Part shown: in pieces, positions 36,261 through 45,836 of the stretch
Layout: each line of letters starts with the position of its first letter
Position numbering within the stretch: position 1 is the first letter of the stretch
Assembly (NCBI RefSeq): GCF_050947875.1
Contig: NW_027460346.1
Span: 3,352,000 to 3,415,999 of the forward strand
Direction of reading: 5' to 3'
From: Dermacentor variabilis
Lineage: Eukaryota; Arthropoda; Arachnida; Ixodida; Ixodidae
Length of the DNA: 64,000 nt
The notes under the pieces: model-generated
What the model saw: the letters and a program-made list of their open reading frames with translations, nothing else
What the model was told of the DNA's origin: nothing
The model's database searches: none
Program-made: the position numbers and the translations under genes

Positions 36261-37451
36261 ATGGCAGAAGCTTTTCCGCGACTTCCAGATCGGCCTCTGA
36301 AAAGAGGCCGCACCGATGCACCTTTTCAATTCACCCTCCGAACCGACATAGACAACTTCCAACGTTACCACGTCTTGCATAGTGAAGGATCACAAAGCAT
36401 GCGTAAGCTATCTCCTTTCTTGGTGGCGAAATGCCTCGTAGAAAAAATTGGCAAAGACTATAAAGCCTCGAAAATGACCAGTGGAGACCTACTTATAGAA
36501 CTGAGAAACAAAGAACAAGTGCCAAAGCTGTCCGAACTCGCCACTATTGGTGAAATCAAAGTCACGATTTCTCCCCATCGCTCCCTAAACACCAGCAGGG
36601 GCGTTATCTCAGAGGAAGATTTTCTCAGCTTGAGTGACGAGGAACTTCTCGAAGGGTTCCAAGAACAGAATGTCATTAAAGTACAGAGAATTACAATCCG
36701 GAGAAACAATGAACAACTCCCGACCAAACATGTGATCCTCACATTTGGTACTAGTATTCTTCCCACTTCTCTCGACGCAGGATACCTAAAGATAAATGTC
36801 AGGCCATATATACCGAACCCGAGGCGATGTTTTAAGTGCCAGAGGTTCGGCCACGCATCACAATCATGCAGAGGCAAAGAAACATGCGCGAAATGCAGTG
36901 CCAACGATCACCCATCTGAAAACTGTAACGCCCCCCCACGCTGTGTGAACTGCAAAGGGGATCATCCAGCGTATTCACGATCATGTCCCTGTTGGAAGAA
37001 GGAGAAGGAAGTGATTGCTCTCACAGTAAAAGAAAAGATTTCATTTTTTGAAGCAAGGAAGAGGCTTTCACTCTTACCTCAAATAAGCTATGCCAATGTG
37101 GCGCGACAGGGGGCAGCGCCACATCGGTCTCAGGAGTCTACAGAGGTCACAGTCAGTGGTCCTGTAGCAACTCCATCCGCCCCCTCGGTGGCAGCAGCTA
37201 GTGCTACTCCACCATCATCCAAGACGGTCCTGCAGACAGTCGTCCCGCAGGTTCCCAGGCTAAACAGAACGCCAAGGCCCGAGGCGCGTGTCTCGGCGCC
37301 TGGCTCTCGATCATCCAGCGCCTCAGAGAAGGCAATGGAGGTCGATACTAAAACCCCGGCGTCATTGACGCCAAAAGAACAGCGCTCTTCTGAGCGCCCT
37401 AAGAAGGACAAGGTCCTTATAACTCTACAGAAAAAGGGACAGGCAACCTGA
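36261..37451 (+). CDS. Retrotransposon ORF1: Gag-like protein with CCHC zinc knuckles
   Basis: The 396-residue nucleic-acid chaperone of the element probably packages its RNA. I choose the ATG at 36261 (MAEAFPRLPDRP). The frame is open upstream to 36174, but only from a GTG. Residues about 20-160 form the basic RNA-binding region. At about residues 190-235 there are three knuckles: CFKCQRFGHASQSC, CAKCSANDHPSENC and CVNCKGDHPAYSRSC. A Ser/Pro/Thr-rich tail follows. It ends in TGA at 37449. ORF2 lies in the same frame, but a TAA occurs 15 nt after the ORF1 stop, so read-through to ORF2 is excluded and re-initiation is more likely. The knuckle arrangement is standard for I, R1 and Jockey elements. 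Confidence 0.93.
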   Translation: MAEAFPRLPDRPLKRGRTDAPFQFTLRTDIDNFQRYHVLHSEGSQSMRKLSPFLVAKCLVEKIGKDYKASKMTSGDLLIELRNKEQVPKLSELATIGEIKVTISPHRSLNTSRGVISEEDFLSLSDEELLEGFQEQNVIKVQRITIRRNNEQLPTKHVILTFGTSILPTSLDAGYLKINVRPYIPNPRRCFKCQRFGHASQSCRGKETCAKCSANDHPSENCNAPPRCVNCKGDHPAYSRSCPCWKKEKEVIALTVKEKISFFEARKRLSLLPQISYANVARQGAAPHRSQESTEVTVSGPVATPSAPSVAAASATPPSSKTVLQTVVPQVPRLNRTPRPEARVSAPGSRSSSASEKAMEVDTKTPASLTPKEQRSSERPKKDKVLITLQKKGQAT

Positions 37452-37547
37452 ACGGTTACCGCCCATTAAACGTGTACTGTCCCGTATCGCATGTCACCTT
37501 TAGTTTTTTAAGTTCGCAAACACCACTACATTTTTCATTTTAGAAAC

Positions 37548-40500
37548 ATGGCTTTCATTGTTCACTGGAATTGCAGAGGTCTTATACACAATATAGGTGA
37601 CATCAAAGACATTATCAACACTTTTTGGCCAGTTGCAGTGTGTCTCCAAGAAACGAATCTTGGTCCAAAAAATACTAACATTCTCAAAGGTTTCACCGTT
37701 GTCCGAAAAGACCGCGAACACTCTAGCCGTTTGTCAGGAGGAGTCGCCATAGTCGTTCAGGGCGGCACCCCTACACGAAATGTTCAACTGAATACTTCTT
37801 TCGAGGCTGTTGCCGTCACCGTTCTATCGCATAAAACCATCACCATCTGTTCACTTTACATCCCACCCCATACTCATTTTACTATTAGACAACTGGAAAA
37901 TCTAATACACCAGTTGCCGGAGCCTTTTATTCTGGTAGGAGATTTTAATGCCCATTGTAGCCTCTGGGGTAGCGATAGAACAGACCAAAGAGGGCAAGTA
38001 ATCGAAGATTTTATTTTGTCTAACAGCATATGTCTTTTAAACTCGGGTTCACCAACATATTTCTCACCAAGCTCACGCAAATTCAGCTGTCTAGATTTAG
38101 CCTTCTGCTCACCGTCTGTTTTTAGCGATTTTAAATGGGAAGTCCCCGACACTTCATATGGAAGTGATCATTTGCCGGCATTTATCAAGCTCTCATCCAC
38201 ATTACCTACAATAAACTCTAAGCCACGTCGCTGGAAAATACATCTTGCCGACTGGCCGCTTTTTATGAAACATGCAAAACTTGAAGATGTCTGTTTAAAT
38301 GAACTCAATGTAAATGAAATTAATGAGAAGTTCACTACAGTTTTAGTTTCAGCGGCAGAAAAGGCAATACCTCAAACATCCAGTCTTGTGCGCAAAAAAA
38401 GTTTCCCCTGGTGGACCCCCGAGTGCACAGAAACCAAAAAGCTTCAAAATAGGGCCTGGGGTATGTTACGAAGACACCCCACCTATACCAACCTTTTATG
38501 CTTTAAACAGGCCAAAGCCAAGGCACGATTTATCAGAAGGCAGGCAGAAAAATCATCGTGGAAGAAATACGTATCTTCCATAAACAGTACAGTTACGTCT
38601 AAACGCATGTGGGAACAGGTAGGAAAGTTTCGGGGAGATTACTCATCTTACACAATACCGTTACTTACAAGTCCAGACACACAAACAACAATAAAAGAAC
38701 AGGCAGATATACTTGGCGAACATTTCCGTGATGTATCCAGTTCAGGAAATTATACGAAGGAATTCTTACAGTACAAACAGTCTGCTGAAAAACAGAAGCT
38801 ACCCACTACTGGCGCGTTAAATGAACCGTACAATTCCCCCCTCACACAACAAGAAATAAACAGAGTCCTTTCTGCAGGTAAAAACACAGCGCCAGGACAC
38901 GACCGTATCCACTACGCCATGCTGGCTCATCTATCCCAGGCATCTGTAGAAGCTCTCCTTAAGTTTTTGAACATAATCTGGGAATCTGGTATAATGCCCG
39001 AAGAATGGAAAAAAGCAATAGTAGTTCCATTTCTAAAAGCCGGTAAATCCCCAACATCCGCAAGCAACTACAGACCCATTTCCCTCACAAGCTGTCTGGC
39101 AAAATCATATGAAAGCATTATCAATATTAGACTCTCATTTATCTTAGAATCAAGAAACCTCATAGACCCCCACCAGTGTGGATATCAAAAGGGCTGTTCA
39201 ACTACTGACCATCTTGTCCGTCTAGAACATGAAATTCGATATGCGTTTTTACACAAACAACACTGTCTTGCAGTTTTCTTCGATTTGGAAAAAGCCTATG
39301 ATACCACATGGAGATACGGAATTTTAAGAGACCTGGCTGACCTCGGCATCCGTGGTAAAATGCTAAATTGCCTAGCTGATTTTATATCTAATAGAACATT
39401 TCAGGTACGTCTGGGTACAGTACATTCTCATACGTTTACGCAGGAAAATGGCGTTCCACAAGGCTGTGTTCTCAGCACGACACTGTTTATAGTAAAAATG
39501 AACTCAGTTAATAAGATTATACCGTCGTCTCTTATGCACTCTGTTTACGTAGACGATCTCCAAGTGGCTTGCCGCGCCTCAAATTTGCCAACCTGTGAAA
39601 GGCAACTTCAAATGACAATAAATAAGCTTACACAATGGGCTAACAAAAATGGTTTCCGTTTCTCCACACAGAAAACAGTTACTGTTTTGTTCTCTCAGAA
39701 ACGAGGGCTACACAGCGATCCAGTTCTAAAATTGAATGACACCATACTGCCGGTGAAACAAGATCATAAGTTTTTAGGAGTAACCTTTGACACTAAACTG
39801 AACTTCCTAACTCACATAAAAGCACTAAAGATCAAAGCAAATAAAGCTCTAAATATTCTTAAAATTTTGTCCCATAAGCACTGGGGTTCCGACCGAACCT
39901 GCCTTTTACGTGTTTACCGGTCTCTTGTGCGTAGCCTTTTAGACTACGGCTCCGTGGTTTACGGTTCAGCCAGACAGTCCTACATCCAACGACTTGATCC
40001 GGTACATAACCTCGGACTGCGACTGGCAAGTGGTGCCTACCGAACTTCACCTATTCCAAGTTTATACGTCGAGTGTAATGAACCCTCCTTACAGCAGCGC
40101 AGAGCATTCCTCACATTTTCCTACGTACTGAAAATTCAGTCATCACCCCAACACATATGCTACAACATCCTCACACAATGCAACACACGCTTACACTACA
40201 CAAATAAACCGAACTCGATTAGGCCACTTGTCCTGCGGTATGAGCAATACTGTCGGGATTATGACATTCCCCACGAAGTCCTCCAGGTTGCCAAGAAACC
40301 ACAACGGCTGGCTCCGTGGTACGATTTCACACACTTGTGTGATTGGACGTTAACACATCTAAAGAAAAGAGACATCCCACACGTACACATTATACAAGAA
40401 TTCCGTGCACTTCAGGACAAATATCAAAATAACATGCAATATTACACTGATGGCTCTAAAACAAAAGACCACGTGGGTGTGGGGGCCGTAGCGGAAAAGT

Positions 40501-41261
40501 GGGAAACAAGTATTCGATTACCACAACACGCTTCTGTTTTCACGGCTGAAGTTTACGCTATCTGGGTTGTTGTTAAAAAGATTATAACTGATAAACACGA
40601 ACATGCAGTCATATACACTGACTCTTTAAGCTCACTGAAAGCTCTACAGTTGAAATCTGAGTGTGAACCCCTGATAGGAGACATTTTAAACATGTTGGTG
40701 CATAACGAGTACGGGAGGTCAATTCGTTTCTGTTGGGTCCCAAGCCATGTCGGGATACCAGGTAACGAAGCAGCTGATAGCTGTGCATTGATGGCAGCAT
40801 ACAAAAATATTACAAACACGAAACTACCATATAATGATAGCATCCGTGCAATTAGAAAAGCCTTCACGGTAAAATGGCAACGCGAATGGGACCGTTGTGC
40901 CGACAACAAGCTACATCTCACGAAACCCATAGTAGGCGAGTGGAAGTCATGCAATCATCAGGAGCGGTTCATCGAAGTAGTTCTATGCCGACTACGCATT
41001 GGGCACACACACCTCACGCACAATTACTTACTTACGAAAGAAGACACACCAACATGCGAGAAATGTCAACAGCCACTAACAGTTATGCACATATTACTCA
41101 CATGTATGCAGACTGAAACACACAGACGAACACTTTTGCACAAATTATATCAATTACACATACCTTTACACCCCGCTCTAATTTTAGGTGATGATCCGCT
41201 AGTCCCATTATGTGACGTCCGTAAATTTCTACACGACACTGGGTTTTTACATAAAATATAG
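37548..41261 (+). CDS. Retrotransposon ORF2: AP endonuclease, reverse transcriptase, RNase H
   Basis: This 1237-residue polyprotein carries the machinery for target-primed reverse transcription. The N-terminal APE-type endonuclease (about 1-220) shows HWNCRGL, QETNLG, GDFNAHCSLWGS and the catalytic SDH. The reverse transcriptase (about 480-740) shows NYRPISLTS, FFDLEKAYDTTW (motif A), GVPQGCVLSTTLF (motif B) and YVDD at residues 667-670. RNase H follows: YTDGS at 966-970, FTAEVYAI near 1000, YTDSLSS near 1024 and WVPSHVGIPGNEAAD near 1064-1077, so the D-E-D-D set is complete. A CEKCQQPLTVMHILLTC finger lies near the C terminus. There are no stops or frameshifts over 3.7 kb. It begins at the first ATG, 96 nt after ORF1. 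Confidence 0.96.
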   Translation: MAFIVHWNCRGLIHNIGDIKDIINTFWPVAVCLQETNLGPKNTNILKGFTVVRKDREHSSRLSGGVAIVVQGGTPTRNVQLNTSFEAVAVTVLSHKTITICSLYIPPHTHFTIRQLENLIHQLPEPFILVGDFNAHCSLWGSDRTDQRGQVIEDFILSNSICLLNSGSPTYFSPSSRKFSCLDLAFCSPSVFSDFKWEVPDTSYGSDHLPAFIKLSSTLPTINSKPRRWKIHLADWPLFMKHAKLEDVCLNELNVNEINEKFTTVLVSAAEKAIPQTSSLVRKKSFPWWTPECTETKKLQNRAWGMLRRHPTYTNLLCFKQAKAKARFIRRQAEKSSWKKYVSSINSTVTSKRMWEQVGKFRGDYSSYTIPLLTSPDTQTTIKEQADILGEHFRDVSSSGNYTKEFLQYKQSAEKQKLPTTGALNEPYNSPLTQQEINRVLSAGKNTAPGHDRIHYAMLAHLSQASVEALLKFLNIIWESGIMPEEWKKAIVVPFLKAGKSPTSASNYRPISLTSCLAKSYESIINIRLSFILESRNLIDPHQCGYQKGCSTTDHLVRLEHEIRYAFLHKQHCLAVFFDLEKAYDTTWRYGILRDLADLGIRGKMLNCLADFISNRTFQVRLGTVHSHTFTQENGVPQGCVLSTTLFIVKMNSVNKIIPSSLMHSVYVDDLQVACRASNLPTCERQLQMTINKLTQWANKNGFRFSTQKTVTVLFSQKRGLHSDPVLKLNDTILPVKQDHKFLGVTFDTKLNFLTHIKALKIKANKALNILKILSHKHWGSDRTCLLRVYRSLVRSLLDYGSVVYGSARQSYIQRLDPVHNLGLRLASGAYRTSPIPSLYVECNEPSLQQRRAFLTFSYVLKIQSSPQHICYNILTQCNTRLHYTNKPNSIRPLVLRYEQYCRDYDIPHEVLQVAKKPQRLAPWYDFTHLCDWTLTHLKKRDIPHVHIIQEFRALQDKYQNNMQYYTDGSKTKDHVGVGAVAEKWETSIRLPQHASVFTAEVYAIWVVVKKIITDKHEHAVIYTDSLSSLKALQLKSECEPLIGDILNMLVHNEYGRSIRFCWVPSHVGIPGNEAADSCALMAAYKNITNTKLPYNDSIRAIRKAFTVKWQREWDRCADNKLHLTKPIVGEWKSCNHQERFIEVVLCRLRIGHTHLTHNYLLTKEDTPTCEKCQQPLTVMHILLTCMQTETHRRTLLHKLYQLHIPLHPALILGDDPLVPLCDVRKFLHDTGFLHKI

Positions 41262-41357
41262 ATTAACAAAGCCTTTTCCTTCATAAACGTAATTTTTAAA
41301 CACCTCGTGTTTGGCGCAGCATAGCCTCAGCCGCTTTTGCGCCATTAAACCCCCATT

Positions 41358-41365
<8 letters not shown>

Positions 41366-41396
<31 letters not shown>
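41366..41396. repeat. (TA)n tract at the 3' junction of the retrotransposon
   Basis: Pure TA repeats follow ...TTTAACTAAC. Together with the 5' tract this is either the split target microsatellite or a tail made by the element. Confidence 0.97.
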
Positions 41397-41398
<2 letters not shown>

Positions 41399-42234
41399 CA
41401 ACTGACGGTGGTCTGCTCCAGACCACTGTCACTGGCACTTTGCTCCTCGAAGAAGCAGGACGTGTGTCGAGTGAGCGCCTGAACAACAATTTGCAAATGT
41501 GCAAATGTGGTTGACGCGGTTTAAATCATGCATCCGGAATCTCTAAGGGGTGTGACCTAACACTACTGCATCATTACTCTCACATTTACCACTTAATCAG
41601 CACTGGATATTCTTTTCGAAGTAAGATTGCTCGCTAATGTCTGTGAATGTTTGCTATCAAATTGCAGCCTTTTCGCAACGCTTTTGCGCACGCTCCCGCG
41701 CTGTTTCAACGTTGCCGAATGAAAGTGCGTTGGCTGCGGTCTGTGTGGCGTCGAGTGAGGCTGCTCCGCGTAACGCGTTATGCAGAGCAGTGTCACTCGA
41801 CTCCGCACGGACCTTTGTCATTGATTTTGTCACCGAGTACGCCTGTTTTCACACGTTTCTGGAGCTTGCGTTGGATAATACGAGTTTGGGAAGATAAGCT
41901 TTATTTTCAGTTCCCATGAAAATCCTGTCAACGAGATTCCGGTGTATGTATGACTAGGGTTTGACTCCGTCCAGCAGCGCATAAATTTTACACGACTTTT
42001 GTTTTTCTGTCAACTGAGGAGCGGCACATACCTGCAGTGACCCAAGTTGGCCCAACCGTTGGTTTCGCACCCGATTCCCGCAGCACACCAACCCGATGCT
42101 CGACCCATTAAACGTTGTACTACCCAGTGATCCAAGTAGGTTTGAAAGAAGTTAGATACGGACGGACATACTGAAAAGTTCGTGAAGTTTCCAGAGAATG
42201 CTGAATGCATAAAAAAGTGCAAACAAAGGAAATG
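41397..42234. other. Unassigned intergenic DNA
   Basis: Overlapping frames at 41593-41919 on both strands lack motifs. No gene is supported. Confidence 0.3.
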
Positions 42235-42238
42235 TTAA

Positions 42239-43163
42239 AGGGCCCCTCAACAGGCCCAATAGCAAATTTCGGTTATACGCTGGAAGTTGTTACGTGTCCT
42301 CTAGGGAGCGTTCTGCCGCAAAAGTTTTTCAAATCGGCTCCTAATAGCCGAGATAGAAATATTTCAAGGCCGCGAACCCATCATTCCGGCAGGCGGGCTC
42401 CACTGCCAAGCGAGACACTCTCTCCACTCGCCCCGTCGAGCCTCCGCAAGCGAAATTCCTTCCCTGCTTTCTCCCATCGTTCTTTTTTTTCCTTTTTATT
42501 TTTAATAATTTTTATTTCGCGGCGCTGCGCGCTTTTGCTGATGGCGATGCGCGCGAGACTAGTTGTGATTGTCTCGCTTCGCGCAGCGCAGGATTTCGCT
42601 CGCTGTGCACACGGACACGTGACTAGCGGTATAATTCAGTGCTACACGAATACCGAGGCAGAACAAGCGGATCGCAGAGCATGATCACGCGCTGAACACC
42701 GTAGAAAATGGCATAGTTTCGGTACCTGCGCCCGTGACTGCACGGCCGTGAGAACAAGCAGAGGAAGCGGAAGTACATCTCTCTTGCTTCGGTGCGAAGT
42801 AAAACAAAAAAACACGCAGCCATTCCGTTCGTGTGTTTTATTACTTCTCTAAACTTCAATTCGTCAATTCAAGCAATAGATCACACATATAACAAATGTT
42901 GTCTTGAATATTTCTCGAAGTCGCGTGTCACTACGAGCGACGTCGCACTGCGGACACCAGTACGTAGGCGCAGGGACACGAGTACGTCACCGTCCGGCTT
43001 GGAGCGCGGTCACCGCGAGGGAAAGGGAAAACAGCGTTCGGATTGAAAGTTCAGACCTTTCCGCGGCGTGTAGCGATGTAATTCTTTGCAAACACGATCG
43101 TTAGCGCACATTTTATGCTCTGCGCTTGTCAGCTCAAAATGGCGAGACCTGGTGAGGGGCCCT
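42239..43163. mobile_element. TTAA-flanked non-autonomous DNA transposon (925 bp)
   Basis: The left end AGGGCCCCTCAACAGG follows TTAA (42235-42238). The right end is the mirror, AGGGCCCCTCACCAGG on the minus strand, and is followed by TTAA (43164-43167). That is a 16-bp terminal inverted repeat with one mismatch. The duplicated TTAA points to piggyBac-type integration. No transposase is visible. The AGGG start recalls the element at 20699. Confidence 0.75.
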
Positions 43164-43169
43164 TTAAGA

Positions 43170-43689
43170 GAGAGCCAGAAGAGCCTGTATGTTGCCTGCT
43201 ACTCCCAAAGTAGGGATAAATGATTAGAGATTGAAAGGGAAAAACGAGGTGAATATGAAGTAATACTGTGGGTGCTAGGCTATCAGATGAGGAAGAACAA
43301 ACATTATACTGTGCGAGTTTCTTTGATGCCACGGAAGCCCCCTCCACCTAAGTGGTCTTAAGGACAAACATTCTGCGGTATAGCTTTCTAAGCCCTCTCT
43401 GAATATTAGCACTGAAGGGCAGCTGTTACAGCACATACCAGTATGTTCGTAATCGGAAGAGCAAGTCAACATGATGCTCAGACAGTTGACTAGCACCTTG
43501 AGAATGCTGCTCGTTTTGTTAAACTACCCGCGGCTAAAACAGCTGTTCAAATGCTTGAAGCTCTCGAAACGGTGCTTACTGCAATGTAAAAACGAGCAAG
43601 TTATTTCTTTCTTACATATACATATAGATATTATGACCGCGCTCGGCGTCGTTCTTTTGCTCCGGTATTTACCATTCCGTTTCTGTCAC
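43170..43689 (+). other. Unassigned DNA upstream of integrase remnant
   Basis: The plus frame that later becomes the integrase is already open here (from 43471) but shows no reverse transcriptase or RNase H motif, so the element is 5'-truncated. Confidence 0.35.
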
Positions 43690-44712
43690 GTCGCCTCTTT
43701 TAAATCCTGTCAGCACCGCAAAAAGCCAGCAGCCCTACCAGCTGGCCGTCTTCAGCCCATTGAAATACCATCTGCACCATTATTTCGGTTTGGTCTTGAT
43801 CTCCTTGGCCATTTTCCTCTATCGCTTAGTGGGAACAAGTGGATAGCAGTTGCTACGGACTACACCAACCGGTACTCGATCACGCGTGCTCTCCCTAACA
43901 ATTGTGCAACCGACTTTACTGACTTCCTTCTCAACGCAGTGATACTTCACCACGGTGCTCCCCGACAACTCCTTACCGACAGGGGCCGATACTTTTTCTC
44001 ACAGGTTGTCCAAAACACCTTGCACATCTGAGCTACCAAGCACAAGTTTACAACGGCGTATCATTCTCAGACCAACGGCCCCACAGAGCGGCTCGATAGA
44101 ACTATCATAGAAACGCTACTGACCACCGCGAATGGGATCCCGCTCTGTCGCTCGTCACATTCGCCTACAATACGTCCCGTCATGATTCTGCTGGTTTCTC
44201 TGCATTTTTTTCGCTTGTACGGACCTGACCCTATACTACCGTTTGACACGATCTTCCCAACCGTTCTCGGTACAACGTCAGAATATGCCCGAGATGACAT
44301 ATCTAGAGCAACCGAAGCACGTGAGGTTGCACGCCTGCGTCTGACCACTTCCCAAGAAAAGCAAGGACGCATATACGACGCTCGTCAGCGTGATGCTCAC
44401 TTTAACCGTGGTGGCATCGTGCTTCTTTGGAAACCAGCACGCCCAGCTGGTCTTTGTGAGAAGCTGATTTCGCCCTACGCAGGCCTATACCGTGTCTTGC
44501 GTCAAGTGACACACGTGACCTGCGAGTTACAACCTCTCGATACCTCCATACCGCAATCCTCCCCTGATATCGATCACGTCGCTCGACTGAAGCGATATCA
44601 CTCAAACCTAAAAAGCGCCGGGACAGCGCCTCCGCTGCCGGGGGTCATGCTACGAGGCGCTGCAGTGGCGAACGATGATGAGAGGACTGACGAAAACGAC
44701 GATCGCCGATAG
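43690..44712 (+). pseudogene. Ty3/gypsy-type integrase remnant
   Basis: The translated region has a zinc-type cysteine pair (SCQHRKK context), GLDLLGHFP (first catalytic Asp), YTNRYSITRALP, LLTDRGRYFF (second Asp), then after a stop at 44029 YHSQTNGPTERLDRT (catalytic Glu). A frameshift near 44120-44190 interrupts FAYNTSRHDSAGFS, and the frame 44182-44712 resumes with LYGPDPILPFD and a GPY/F-like C-terminal domain (VLLWKPARPAGL, PYAGLYRVLRQV). The DDE triad can be traced but the frame is broken twice. No reverse transcriptase or clear LTR is attached. This is an inactive 3' fragment of a chromosomal retroelement. Confidence 0.9.
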
Positions 44713-45830
44713 CCGCGCGCACGGGCTCCATATTGTATGCCTGCCTTCTGCCCGCTGTGTATATCTTGTAAATACGTTGTCAAGCATCTTTTCTGCGCGT
44801 AGCAATATCATAGTAATGACGTCATAGAGTAAGGCCTATGACGTATTCACCTACAAATGCTCGAGTGGCCAGTCTACCGAGGCATTCGCCGGGTGAACGA
44901 AATAAAACGTTATTTTGAGATAATCGGGACATGAAATTCACTCATATTTCATATCGTTGTCGTTTGATGTAGAAAGAACACGTAAATATAAGGCTTTGAA
45001 TTGCAAAATTATGGTATCATTGCCCCTTCAACAAAAGATAATCAAGCGTAGCTTAATACAGGAAATTAGAGGATACATCAATAATTGGGTGGTAAATTAA
45101 GCATAAAAATATTGCTGAAACAAAAGTAATGTTCTTCCTTACTGATACAGACGGACACCTTCCACGTGTCCGTATAATTTCAGTAGAAACCTACTTTGTA
45201 CTTGCAGATTTCGAGTAGATGTTTTTATGAATGCTTCTTTTGAAGAGTGATCAGGTAACTTGTGTGCTCTATTTATTAAAGCGCCGCAAGAAACTAAAGA
45301 AAAAGATAGTCGACATCTTAAGAGACGAGCTGGCTACAAGGTCGTGTATCCTGCAACATTCGTTAGGTGTCATATGCAAATGGTGTTCAGCCCTTTCGGT
45401 CGAAACGTACAGCCGCCGACAAGTTTGTGTAATGTAGCCAGCACACGAACATAGCCGCTTAAGCAGGCAGCCAGGGGCCGAGGCATGCACAGAGTCTCCA
45501 TACGACAGATGCTATACTTTTTTTGTTATTATTTTAGACCTTGCGCTGAGACGACGGAATTTATTTTCCATACCTCGTTCCGCAAACGTGAGTGGGCGAC
45601 CTATATTCCTGAGTAAGGAAACATATCTGCGCTAAAATAAAAAGAAAGTCTAGTCAAGGCCATTCACGGCCAACCAATATTTCGCTGCAAACTTCACTCG
45701 CGCCCTTGAAACATTGGCCGCTCTCCAATATAAAAAGGAGAAATGCCGAATTAAGACAGATTGCATCAAACCAGCACTTAAAAGATACACAAATTGAGGA
45801 GTAATTTTTCCTAACACACCACTTGGGACA
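44713..45830. other. Intergenic DNA downstream of the M13 gene
   Basis: No gene is seen. For the minus-strand gene, an additional AATAAA (TTTATT on the plus strand) occurs at about 45560. On the plus strand an AATAAA at about 44901 may belong to the old retroelement. Confidence 0.35.
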
Positions 45831-45836
45831 TTTATT
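45831..45836 (-). promoter_or_regulatory. AATAAA overlapping the stop codon of the M13 gene
   Basis: The minus strand reads CGG CAA TAA ATG, so AATAAA includes the TAA stop. If used, the 3' UTR would be only about 15-30 nt. A second AATAAA about 270 nt downstream gives an ordinary alternative. Confidence 0.5.

Larger units (their letters stand above)
35746..41365 (+). mobile_element. Full-length I-like non-LTR retrotransposon in a (TA)n target
   Basis: The 5.6-kb unit is bounded on both sides by (TA)n. It comprises a 515-bp 5' UTR (a GC-rich part and then a pyrimidine-rich tract at about 36010-36095), ORF1 (36261-37451), a 96-bp gap, ORF2 (37548-41261) and a 104-bp 3' UTR ending CATTTAACTAAC with no poly(A). 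Both frames are uninterrupted and the catalytic residues of the endonuclease, reverse transcriptase and RNase H are present. This order, with RNase H after the RT, fits the I/R1-related lineages. Absence of disabling mutations suggests recent insertion and possible activity. Confidence 0.93.
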
